Of a stretch of DNA of 64,000 nt, positions 49,169 to 60,746 are shown one piece after another. Each line of letters opens with the position of its first letter. The first letter of the stretch is position 1. Both the position numbers and the translations under genes were made by a program. The notes under the pieces are model-generated. The model was not told where the DNA came from. It ran no database searches and worked only from the letters and a program-made list of their open reading frames with translations. The DNA lies in contig KK106984.1 of NCBI GenBank assembly GCA_000611775.1, positions 4,131,341 through 4,195,340 on the forward strand, given 5' to 3'. Source of the stretch: Umbilicaria muhlenbergii (taxonomy: Eukaryota > Ascomycota > Lecanoromycetes > Umbilicariales > Umbilicariaceae).

Positions 49169-49788
49169 TTCGCCCTTGTGGGAAGTGCTCCCCAATCCCC
49201 ATACAAGTCCGTGATGGCGTTGTCGCAACGAGACAATGGGCGAGCAGCAGAAGGCCAGTCGGTATGATCGGGAGGCGCTCTAGAAGACCTCCGGTGATCG
49301 AGGGTATCAAGCTCTACCGTAGTATAAGCTACCTGCGGGTGGAGGGGTGGAGGGTCAGGCCATGGCATAGCATGGACAACAGCTGCTGGTCACTATCGGC
49401 GGCCAATCAAGGAAGCTAATACTAGCGCAACTCCGCCACCGTGGCGCCGTGGCTGGTGCCGAGCGCGCGAACAAGCCGAGCTGAACCCCACAGTGAGGGC
49501 CAAAGTGACATCGAGGTGTCGACTCCCTTTCCGCCTGCAGACCCTGAATCGTCCTGTATAAGTGCTCATGGAGACCCTCACCTCCGTACTGTCTTCACAT
49601 TGATCCTTTCGAGTGATGTTACCATAGCCAAGAAATTGATTAACCGCGTCACTATCTTCACTCTCGCTGTCGTTGATTACGGATCCGTCCTTCGTGAGGG
49701 AGGCTGCGCCTCGACCGCCGCAATAGTCTAGTCCTCACACTTACATTCTCAACTCTCCTTCCCCTGAATCGCCATCTTACTATCCATC
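49169..49788. other. Shared divergent promoter, ADA2 / YPK-type kinase
   Basis: About 620 nt between opposing ATGs. The kinase side (49700-49788) is CT-rich, typical of fungal leaders. No other gene recognised. Confidence 0.6.
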
Positions 49789-51989
49789 ATGTCTTGGAAT
49801 TTAACTAAGAGTAAGCTGCTAGTTGTATACTCTTTCCATCATCGATACTGATTCTCCTCCAGAGTTCAAGGAAACCCATCTGGGTCCATTGAAGAACCCT
49901 CTTGGCCGTTCCACATCTACTTCAACAATCAAGGCCGAAACCCCTCCAGAGCCTGTGGAAGAAGCTCCCAGTTTCACAAGCAGCAATGGCATTGGTAGGT
50001 TGCGCGGTGTTTCTGAAAACCCTCGTGAATTTGCTGACGCAATTTAGCTGCATCAGAGTCTCTGGTCTCTCCACCCCCAGCGCCAACGAAGCCTGGAATT
50101 CTCATCGTTACACTCCACGAAGGAAGAGGTTTTTCGCTGCCTCCTCAGTACCAACAAGCTTTCAGCTCGCAGATGCAGAATTCGTACTCGGGAGGCAGCG
50201 GGTTTGGGGTAGCTGGGTCCATGCGTCCAAATTCATCATCCTTCCGGGGTCAGAATAACATGGCTGGTTCCTATGCCAACAACACCCGTCCACAGTCCAC
50301 AAGTGGCGGTATCAACGCCGCCCCAACGATTCACGGTCGCTATTCCACCCGCTACCTACCATACGCATTGCTCGACTTTGATAAGCTACAGGTCTTTGTC
50401 GATGCTGTTTCTGGGAGCCCAGAAAATCCTTTCTGGGCCGGAGATAATACGCAATACAAATTCGACGTGTCCCGCGTCACGGAGCTGAATGTACAGCTGT
50501 ATCTGCGGAATCCTAACGCAAGGCCCGGTGCTGGGAGAAGTGAAGATATCTTTCTTGGTGTATGCCGGGTCAATCCAAGATTTGAGGAGCCTCGACAGTA
50601 CGTAGAGGATCCGAAAGCAAGCAGGAAAGACAGGGAAAAAGGTGCAGCAGTGTTTGCCCAACAGGAGCGGCAATCGGGGCAAAGTGGGGCGGAATGGCTG
50701 GACGTTGCTTTCGGTACGGGATCGGTCAAGATCGGAGTGACGTTCGTCGAGAATCGTCAGCGAACACTGAAGATTGAGGATTTCGAGCTCTTGAAGGTTG
50801 TTGGGAAGGGTAGCTTTGGCAAAGTCATGCAGGTTATGTGAGTCGAGCTAGAAGTCTAACAATAACGACGTTCGCTGATGGTAACATCATAGGAAACGAG
50901 ATACTCATCGGATTTATGCACTCAAGACTCTCCGTAAAGCCCACATCATCTCTAGGTCTGAAGTGGCACACACCCTGGCTGAAAGATCAGTTCTGGCCCA
51001 AATCAACAATCCTTTTATTGTTCCACTCAAGTTCTCTTTCCAATCCCCAGAGAAACTCTACCTGGTCCTTGCATTCGTCAATGGCGGCGAGCTTTTCCAT
51101 CATCTGCAACGGGAGCAACGCTTCGACATCAATCGGTCAAGGTTCTACACCGCCGAGCTTCTGTGCGCTCTCGAGTGTCTGCATGGCTTCAACGTGATTT
51201 ACCGCGATCTGAAACCAGAGAACATCCTTCTAGATTACTCAGGGCATATTGCATTGTGTGATTTCGGACTCTGTAAGCTGGACATGAAGGATGAAGATCG
51301 GACAAATAGTAAGTCCCTATCCGTCAGTTTTATGTGTGCTGCTGGACCGTCTGATAACAACGGCCATAGCTTTCTGCGGGACCCCGGAATATCTTGCGCC
51401 CGAGCTCCTCCTGGGTCAGGGCTACACAAAAACCGTAGACTGGTGGACCCTTGGTGTACTCCTGTATGAGATGTTGACTGGATTACCGCCATACTATGAT
51501 GAGAATACCAACGAAATGTACCGTAAGATTCTTTCCGAACCTCTCCATTTCCCTGGTCCGGAGATCGTTCCTCCTGCAGCGAAAGACCTCTTAACGCAGT
51601 TACTCGACCGGAGGCCTGAGCGCAGGCTGGGAGCAAACGGAGCTTCGGAAATCAAGGCCCATCAGTTCTTTCATAGCATCGATTGGAGAAAGCTCCTTCA
51701 GAGGAAATATGAGCCGACGTTCAAACCTAACGTGGTATGTCCTCTGCCTCCGACATGCTGCCAGTGGTGGCCATACTGACTACAGCAGACCGACGCCCTT
51801 GATACCGCGAACTTTGATCGCGAATTCACTTCGGAAGCTCCTACGGATTCGTATGTGGAGGGTCCGATGCTCTCACAAACCATGCAACAACAATTTGCAG
51901 GCTGGTCCTACAATCGCCCCGTTGCTGGATTAGGTGATGCAGGCGGGAGTGTGAAGGACCCGTCTTTTGGAAGTGTGACAGGCGTATGA
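49789..51989 (+). CDS. ypkA: AGC kinase of the Ypk1/Gad8/YpkA type (TORC2 effector)
   Basis: SGK-like kinase acting below TORC2 and Pkh1 in membrane and sphingolipid homeostasis. Six exons (49789-49810, 49863-49994, 50048-50837, 50893-51308, 51370-51734, 51789-51989) sum to 641 residues. N-terminus [17 protein letters not shown] is typical of filamentous-fungal YpkA. A C2-like region ([39 protein letters not shown]) precedes the kinase domain: [11 protein letters not shown] loop, ALKTL (catalytic Lys), [18 protein letters not shown] and the activation loop [12 protein letters not shown] with its Pkh1-type Thr. The C-tail has the hydrophobic motif FAGWSY expected for TORC2 phosphorylation, preceded by a turn-motif region ([10 protein letters not shown]). 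Confidence 0.94.
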
Positions 51990-52402
51990 GACGGGAGGGA
52001 ATGAGACATGATCATGACTGCATCAAGCGTAAAGAAGGGCTGGTCGTACCTTTCAACTCCACTGTACCCGCTCCCGGCAGCAGCAAATACATCTTACACG
52101 GGGGATTTTCCATGATGCATGCAGGGGCCCAGTGGGATGTTATGACCGAGCATTTTCCCCTATGGATGGAGTCTGCGTGCTTGGTCTTGATGACAGACCA
52201 GGCGGTCTAGATGGTATCTGAAACGGTAGGCTAAACAGCGATGAGGATTTTCTGAAACCGATATAGGCGATTCCGCCACACGAGTTCCATCCGTGTAACA
52301 GACATCGTAACCCTAAAATGTACTCCCGAGGTCCGTTGAACTCACATTATTCCCCCCAACTTTCCAAGCCTGTATATTTCTTACATGATTTACCCAGTGA
52401 AC
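51990..52402. other. Intergenic, tandem-oriented genes
   Basis: 3' flank of the kinase gene and promoter of the second small secreted protein. Nothing else recognised. Confidence 0.6.
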
Positions 52403-53011
52403 ATGCGGGTCTTTGCTCTCTCGGTCCTTACGGTTTTCACTTCCTTCCTTGTAACCCTAAGCCTAGCAAACCCAGTTCCCGCTTCAGCACTACTCCCACG
52501 CAGCCAAGTCTGCGCCAACGCCCCCAATGTAGTCGCTGGGAAGTACGTGCCACAGCCGCCGCAGTCGCCAATGACAGACAAACAGCTAACACCCAGCAGG
52601 CCCTTCACGCGCCGCACCTCCCACCCCCCCACGATCCACCCGCGCAAAAGCACCAAATCCATCCTCTGGTGCGCCCACGGCACCACCACCTACGTAATCC
52701 TCACCATCTACGACCACATCCCCGTCCCCGCCATCTTCATCGACGACCTCCTCCAAGACGCCTACGAGGCCATAGGTGAGTACTTGCACAGCCTCGGGGA
52801 CGGCTTGCTCATGGGGGGGGTGTTCGTGTGGCAAGGGGCCGGGGGGATGTTTCTGAAGACGGAGAATTCGAATAATCACCAGCAGACTTATGGAGTGCTG
52901 GCGGCGGCGGTGAGGGCGTTGCATGAGTGTATGAGGGAGAGGGGGTTTGGACCGGCGGTGTTTAATATTTTTGATGGGGGGGTGGAGGTGGGGCAGGGGG
53001 CGGTGGGGTAG
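52403..53011 (+). CDS. Small secreted protein, paralogue 2
   Basis: Unrecognised family, related to the gene at 46057-46651. Predicted 183 residues, exons 52403-52542 and 52600-53011, with the intron at the matching point after the signal-peptide exon. Signal peptide MRVFALSVLTVFTSFLVTLS, likely cleaved near SLANPVPA. The mature domain shares LLQDAYEAIGEYLHSLGDG, NSNNHQQTYGVLAAAVRAL and AVFNIFDGGVEVGQG with paralogue 1. Its intron is 57 nt with no stop, so retention would keep the frame and add 19 residues. C-to-G switch near 52775. Its function and location beyond secretion are unknown. Confidence 0.72.
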   Translation: MRVFALSVLTVFTSFLVTLSLANPVPASALLPRSQVCANAPNVVAGKYVPQPPQSPMTDKQLTPSRPFTRRTSHPPTIHPRKSTKSILWCAHGTTTYVILTIYDHIPVPAIFIDDLLQDAYEAIGEYLHSLGDGLLMGGVFVWQGAGGMFLKTENSNNHQQTYGVLAAAVRALHECMRERGFGPAVFNIFDGGVEVGQGAVG

Positions 53012-54533
53012 GTTGGGATGGTATGGGGCGGAAGGGGTAAAGGGGGAGGGCTGGGGTGGGGTGGGTTTGACTGAGGAGGGTATACTTTCTGCTGTGCTCA
53101 CGCTTGGATTTGGCTGCCAGAGCGAGAGGGTACGCCTTCGTTGTTCTGCGCTTTTTGTGTTATGATCCATTTGTCGCATCTTCACCGGATTTTGACCGTG
53201 CTCCCACAAGACAAGGTGATGAAACTGTCCACCTGGCCTGTTGAAAGGCTCTTATCCTTTTCCTCTCCCTCCTCTTCCTGTTTTCCTCTTTGCCTTTCCC
53301 TCATACTCAGGGCTTTCTCTCTCTAGGTGATTGACTCACTTTGAATTTTCTCGCATTGCTCTGTGAACAGCTTACTTTTTTAGTACCGGAACATGGGATC
53401 CCATCTTCGTTTTTTATGGTCGGTGTATGCAGTCAGATCGACATCGTATGCAAGCACGGAGAACACGAAGATGGTAATAGATAAAACTCTGAACCTTCTG
53501 CTGAACATTTACAAGGGAGGAAAATTAGGGAAAAGAAAGATTAGGACGTTCTCGAAACTGATGCGTGAATTTGCATAGTGATGAAATAAGGGATAGGGCA
53601 ATCTTACTTGCAACTTGTTAACGAGTAAACAAGAAGCTGGTTGTATGGAGAATAGATATTGAAGAGGCCCGTTGAGACTAAAAAGGTTCAGAAGGATCTT
53701 GCACATATATAAAGAATCGTTCAAAATACTGTATCACTGCGCTGCGGTCATCTTCAACACAACTCAATGCGGCGCTCCCTCTTTATCAGTGAATAGAATT
53801 TTCAATCATACATTCTTTGCCTGAAGGTACACCTTTTCCTTATGAAACTGTTCCTTGGGAAAATACACGGAGCCGACGTTCGACGAGACAGACGATCATC
53901 TTGTTCATCTTTATGTTGAGCCCTGGTGGAGCTTTCCGGCAATGAAGCGGTGGATGAGCCGGTCAGGAAGATTCAGCTGGCGAAAGCTGAAACAAAAGCC
54001 TGACGCTATGCATTTTTCTACAGAGTTCCATTAGCAAGTATGGCAATTGGCAATTCCCGCAAGGGAGCCTTTGATTGCTAAACCATCAAAGGAAACATGA
54101 AGAGTACAGACCCCCGAAGTCATGGACTCCTACTAAGTATTCTCATTCGTAGGGGTTGGGATTTCCAAATACGTGGTTCATTGTAGACTTGTCGAGACTT
54201 CCGCTGAGAAGTGCCACTTTTGGGTCTGCTTTTTCTTGGAAGCTGCAGGCGTGGTACGAGGTACTCGTGAGGCTACGCCTTGGTGGGGGTGGGGCATCCT
54301 GCTTCCATCCCAAACGTCACAGCGGCACTCGTATTTCTCCCAACGCCGTGAGCTTCCGCATCTCTTCGGGAAATATTGGAAACTTCATTTGCACATTTGC
54401 CATATAAACAAACGGAAAGCTTTACTTTATAAGAACTGTAGGTCAACATTGATAGCACAAACACATACACTCCCAATTGACATACGAAACCACAACGGAC
54501 CCCCGACCGTCCCAACTTCACCTTTTCGTCACA
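53012..54533. other. Intergenic, promoter of glucose-6-phosphate isomerase
   Basis: About 1.5 kb without a recognised gene. The first 100 nt continue the G-rich run of the secreted-protein gene. A TATA-like box lies near 54403, and the 60 nt before the ATG are C/A-rich. Confidence 0.6.
54403..54408 (+). promoter_or_regulatory. Candidate TATA box of the PGI gene
   Basis: TATAAA about 125 nt upstream of the ATG, a plausible distance for a strongly expressed glycolytic gene. Based on position alone. Confidence 0.35.
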
Positions 54534-56319
<1,786 letters not shown>

Positions 56320-57215
56320 ATGGTGGGTGATGGTGGGGATGTGGCCACGCTTCGAGGTGATCGGAGCAAAAAGTATACAGTTTGAACGATAGGGGCTATA
56401 CGAGTAGGAATGTAGACTACAATGACCCGCAAATGAAAGCACCATTGCCATTTTCATCGCTGTGGGAACTGCAAGCTCTCGTCCGCCCCCCCCCGACACA
56501 CATTCCTCCTGGCAAATTGAGCTCAGCCAGCCTCGTAATCTGTCCATCGAGCTCGTACGAAGTAAAAGGACCAGTGCCACCACTGTCTGCCGTTGTCGCA
56601 GGATCTTCAACCTGCAATATCCAAGCCCTGGTTCTAGAACGTATTGCTGAGGGCACCGAGCGCGATTTGGTGTGCGTATGTAATCCTTTGCGGTGTTTTG
56701 AATGCACTCTTTCTTGTCCCGTCTGATAGGTGCAGGGGAAGGGAGATGGACGAGGTAGCTTTAATATGGGGTCAGACTGAAGTACGCAACTGGCTCGAAC
56801 ACTTGTTGTCATAATGTTTGGATGCGGAAAAGAAGACCGTTTACTGCACATGCCCGTTGCAGGACTGGTAGAGTAATAAAACATAATATATATAGCTGTG
56901 GTATCATATCGCCTCCTTGGGCCGAGAACGCCAAAAGAGTTCGCTAAAAGCCTATACAAAAGGACCACTGCCATCGCACGCATTCCATGTCTTTCCCTCC
57001 CAGCGCCAAATAGCCCACGGAACGCTCGCTCGGAGCAAGTATATATATTATTAGGGTATCCATATCCATCCCCTAACGCCTCCCATATGTCACCCACACA
57101 ATAAATTTACAAAACCCCCATTCCTTTCACCACCCGAAAAATAACCACCAGTACCAGCCAGACCCTCCTCCTACCGACTCGGCCGATTCGCATCACTCGA
57201 CCACTCCAAATCACG
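56320..57215. other. Intergenic between convergent genes
   Basis: Holds the 3' flanks of PGI and of the rhodopsin-domain gene. Frames of 60-115 codons are present on both strands without family resemblance. No gene called. Confidence 0.55.
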
Positions 57216-58634
57216 CTACACCGCAATCCCCTTCAGCGGCACCGCATCCGCCTCCCCCTCCGCCCACCCCCGCTCCTCCCCCGCCGTCCCCGAAATATCG
57301 TTCGAAACGCTCCACTGGTTCCCCCCACGTACGCCGTCCAAGCGGGAAAACGCCCCATGGTGGGGCGCGGGAGCACGCGGTCGATTGTTATTGCTTGTGG
57401 GCCAGGATCGCTGCGACGAGAGGGAGGAGTTTGTTTTGCCGATGGGGCGGGAGATTTTGCGGGTGAGGTTGCGGGGGATGAGGAGGACGAAGAGGGGGCG
57501 CAGGGTGGGGAGGCAGGCGGCGATGAGGATGGCGCCGGCTTCGACGAGGGTCCAGATTATTAGGTCGATGGAGGTCCCTGGGTTGGGTTAGCGGAAGGTG
57601 GGCTTGGATGTGAGGTGAGCTGTGGGGGGAGGCGAGTGAGAGTGGGATTAGAGTAGGGCAGGTTTGGTGGCGACTCACATGTAGGATCCAGGAAGGCGTT
57701 GTGCCGGAAGAAGATACTCAGTCGGACGCAGCTCGCTATCAAGCCACTGGATCAGGTGTCAGGCGAGCCCCTTCAAGGGGTTTTCCTAGCCGCACTTACA
57801 CGCCTCCCATGAGGAATACCGCCGACAAAGCCACCTTCTGGGCCACCGGGGCATGCAGTTTCCACACCATGGGCATGGGCAGTGAAAGCATGATGACGTC
57901 GGTTATGATGTTTGGAAGTGATATCCATCGGTAAAAGGCTAATTGATCAATACATGAACCTTTGACCGCCTTGTCCCAGGCATAGCGGACAGGCGTGCAT
58001 TGGAAGATGGCGACAAATACGTCGCTGACTCCCCAGGAGATGACGATGAACGCAAGTCCATAGATTGCAATCCGGAATCGAGGGCTGACAAAGATCCGGT
58101 AGTAGAGGAGTAGGATTGAGCATTTTGCAAAGGCAATGGCGAAGCCGTAGATGATCTCCAGCGCGGTCAAGTGCTGAACCACGGTAAGAACTTGATCACA
58201 GACTATCGGGATTATCATGAATAAACAGCGCGAGACATACTTGCGCCCAGAGCACTCGCGTTCTCGGGTTTATGAATACAGCAGCGGCATGATATCCCAC
58301 ACCTGCTTTTTTGACGACTAGCAAAGAGGAAGACCAAAAATCAGAGACGTCACGCCAGTAATTGTGGATGGCATACTCGCAATGCCAGTGGCATCAAGCC
58401 CAATACAACAAATCTATCAGATGTCAGCATCTCCCAGGTAAAACAGACGGCATACTGACATACCAGAGCGGGAATGATGATATAATCATCTGCTCCGAGA
58501 GGCGCCTTCCTTCTTTTCTGTGCGAGAAAGCGGGCAAGCACGACGAGAATCTCCAACAAACCCATGGCTACAGATACGCCTATGAGTTCGCCCCCTCTGT
58601 TCGCCTCCAAGTAGCCGGGAGGGAAGGCCGGCAT
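57216..58634 (-). CDS. Fungal rhodopsin-domain integral membrane protein (PTH11-like)
   Basis: Predicted 362 residues with about seven membrane segments, in six exons (58464-58634, 58377-58413, 58241-58317, 57800-58173, 57679-57746, 57216-57577). Family marks: a first helix ELIGVSVAMGLLEILVVLAR, the RRKAPLGADDYIII loop, VKKAGVGYHAAAV, FAKCSILLLYYRIF, then WDKAVKGSC (extracellular-type loop with Cys), WISLPNIITDVIMLSLPMP, VWKLHAPVAQKVAL, WTSIDLIIWTLVEAGA and AACLPTLRPL. These are the hallmarks of the large fungal rhodopsin-like family, which includes PTH11-type surface sensors; no CFEM domain is present. The C-terminal cytoplasmic tail is Arg/Pro/Gly-rich. The ligand is unknown. Confidence 0.85.
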
Positions 58635-58990
58635 TCTTTCCCGAGCTCTTGCTCAGACAGTATGGTACACCTTGAAGGGCCGCGGGAGATGAGGAATAGA
58701 GAGAAAGGCCAAACTGATATCTCCAGCAATGCTCACTCATACCAAACGTATTTTGGAGGAAGAAAGAGAGCGAGAGCGCCAGAGATAGAGATAGAGAAAG
58801 AAAGAAAGAGAGAGAGAGAGTGGATGGCTTGTAAGGTACAGCGCAGATTGGCGGACATGTGCAAGAGGTGTCTCCCTCCGCACGGCAACTGCCTATCAGA
58901 TGCAATCCCGCAATGCGCACCTCCGGCGCCTCAACCTTGCCAGCAGGTCGTGAGGATTCCTGCCGTCGCTAAACCAGGTACATGATCCAG
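58635..58990. other. Intergenic with GA-rich microsatellite
   Basis: Promoter of the rhodopsin-domain gene. A GA/GAAA-rich tract lies at about 58765-58820. Nothing else recognised. Confidence 0.6.
58765..58820. repeat. (GA)n / (GAAA)n purine microsatellite
   Basis: Nearly pure purine run of GAGA, GATA and GAAA units on the + strand, just upstream of a minus-strand gene start, possibly in its leader. Confidence 0.75.
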
Positions 58991-59462
58991 GTAACGTATC
59001 CCACTGGGCAACGCCGCACTATAGGCAACGCCGCACCTCCCCCCCCCCCCCCGGGGGGAAAAAANNNNNNNNNNNNNNNNNNNNNNNNNNNNNNNNNNNN
59101 NNNNNNNNNNNNNNNNNNNNNNNNNNNNNNNNNNNNNNNNNNNNNNNNNNNNNNNNNNNNNNNNNNNNNNNNNNNNNNNNNNNNNNNNNNNNNNNNNNNN
59201 NNNNNNNNNNNNNNCAACTGCAGTCTTCGCAGTCTGCTTCTCCTCTTTATCCTGCAGCCGTTTTGACTTCCTAGCCTGTGTCTCTAGCTGCTTTCTGGAT
59301 TTGTAAGAGCGTTATTATAGGTCTCAATGGCCTTCAGAATACGCACTTCTTTCTCCATTGAATGCATGCAATTATGGTGGAGAAGTGGGTAATTTCAATA
59401 GTTGGGGGGGGGGGGGGTGCGGCGTTGCCTATAGTGCGGCGTTGCCCCGTGGACTACGTTAC
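58991..59462. mobile_element. Short inverted-repeat element, broken by an assembly gap
   Basis: The left end (58991-59052) and the right end (59404-59462) are inverted copies of about 60 nt. Each has two GCAACGCCGCAC units separated by TATAG, a run of 14 C or 14 G on the inner side, and an outer GTAACGTA/TACGTTAC tip with a few mismatches. The flank ACATGAT occurs on both outsides (near 58979 and at 59461), compatible with a target duplication but not directly abutting on the left. The centre holds 150 N. Right of the gap, minus-strand codons include MEKEVRILKAIETYNNALTN, reminiscent of the HTH start of pogo/Fot1-like transposases, ending soon after. Most likely a non-autonomous or decayed DNA transposon; family not assigned. 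Confidence 0.6.
59065..59214. other. Assembly gap (150 N)
   Basis: Unsequenced stretch of nominal length inside the inverted-repeat element, immediately after C14, G6 and A6 runs. The real length is unknown. Confidence 0.99.
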
Positions 59463-60746
59463 ATGATGGATGAGGAGGGCATGCTCGACCGTGCTGGCAG
59501 GTCTCAGCGTGAGCGAGCAGACCACATTAATCTTACAGCTTACACATTCTAGTCCACTGGACAGTTGACATCTGACGAATCGCACGGTCACACAGCATGA
59601 GGTGAGCAAAGTCAGTGTAAGCCAGATGCATTCAAGCCACAGTGATAGGAGTGACCGTGGTGATTGCCAATGCTTGCCTCCCGGCAAGAGTCTCGCCGGA
59701 GATGTGCACGCCACATCGGTACATCGTACATGGTCCACCGTACTCGGATCATCGCCACCGTGAAGGCTTGGGCGATTTGGGTGCCCGTACATGTTGGTGT
59801 CGTCAAAGCACGCATGTTCACCCTCGTGGCTGCAGCACTAGAGACGAAGAGAGCAAGGTACGGGAGCCGCGGCAAGGAGGCCTGGCTTCCCCGTACCTCA
59901 CCTTAGCCATAGCCGATCATCCGCGGCATCGGGGATCAGTATCGAATACATGCTACTCGTACTTGGTAAGGTCCTCGAGGTCCTCCATACTAAGGTGCCT
60001 AATGTGTGCCCTGGCCCGAAGGCTTGCGGGACGTTTCCCGCCGCCTTCGGCTCGTTTCCCCTACATCGGTACGGCCGTACCATATCAGACAAGAACCTGA
60101 CGTCGTCGTCCCCTGGTGGAATCCTGCAGGTTGAGGAGAAGCTCGCCTCTCATGCATATTCATCTCCGCACGCTCCACTCCCTGATTGAAACGTGCACGC
60201 TCAATGATCCGTCACTGATCTGCAGATGCTCGCACTAAGCAATATCAATCCCGATTAACCATTTAACCTTGAAAAGCGCCACTCCCAAGATTCGCTCAGA
60301 GCAGGAAGCTTTGCCTTCCCCACCCCCGCCATCATCCATGGCAATAAAGAAATGCGTTTGGCCTCCTCAGCCGTTAATGTAGAGTAGTGCGACTAAGGAA
60401 ATAAGGTACACCTTGAGCCCTCGGTGACGCTCCTCGGCGAGACTATCACCTGTCCAAAGGCCTCAGGCATTTTTAGAGGCCCAATGAGATTCCTTTTGCG
60501 TGCTCGTCGAGTGAGGCACTACTGTGCTGGCGGACCGCGCCCTTCTCTTACCAGCTTCCCAATGTCAGCTGTCTCCATCTACAATCGGCTTGGGTAATCT
60601 GTTTCCTCTTCATCCGATATCCCGAGCGCGCCATATATGGCTTCGTTTTCAAGACACTCTCATGGAAAAAGCATCAAGCATTGCAGAAAAGCGTCATTGT
60701 CCAAAGCTTTCCACTTCATACGTCATCCCGCGTTTGAACAACCATA
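59463..60746. other. Intergenic upstream of the NRPS-like gene
   Basis: Promoter side of the reductase gene. Frames of 60-150 codons occur without resemblance to known families. No gene called. Confidence 0.5.
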
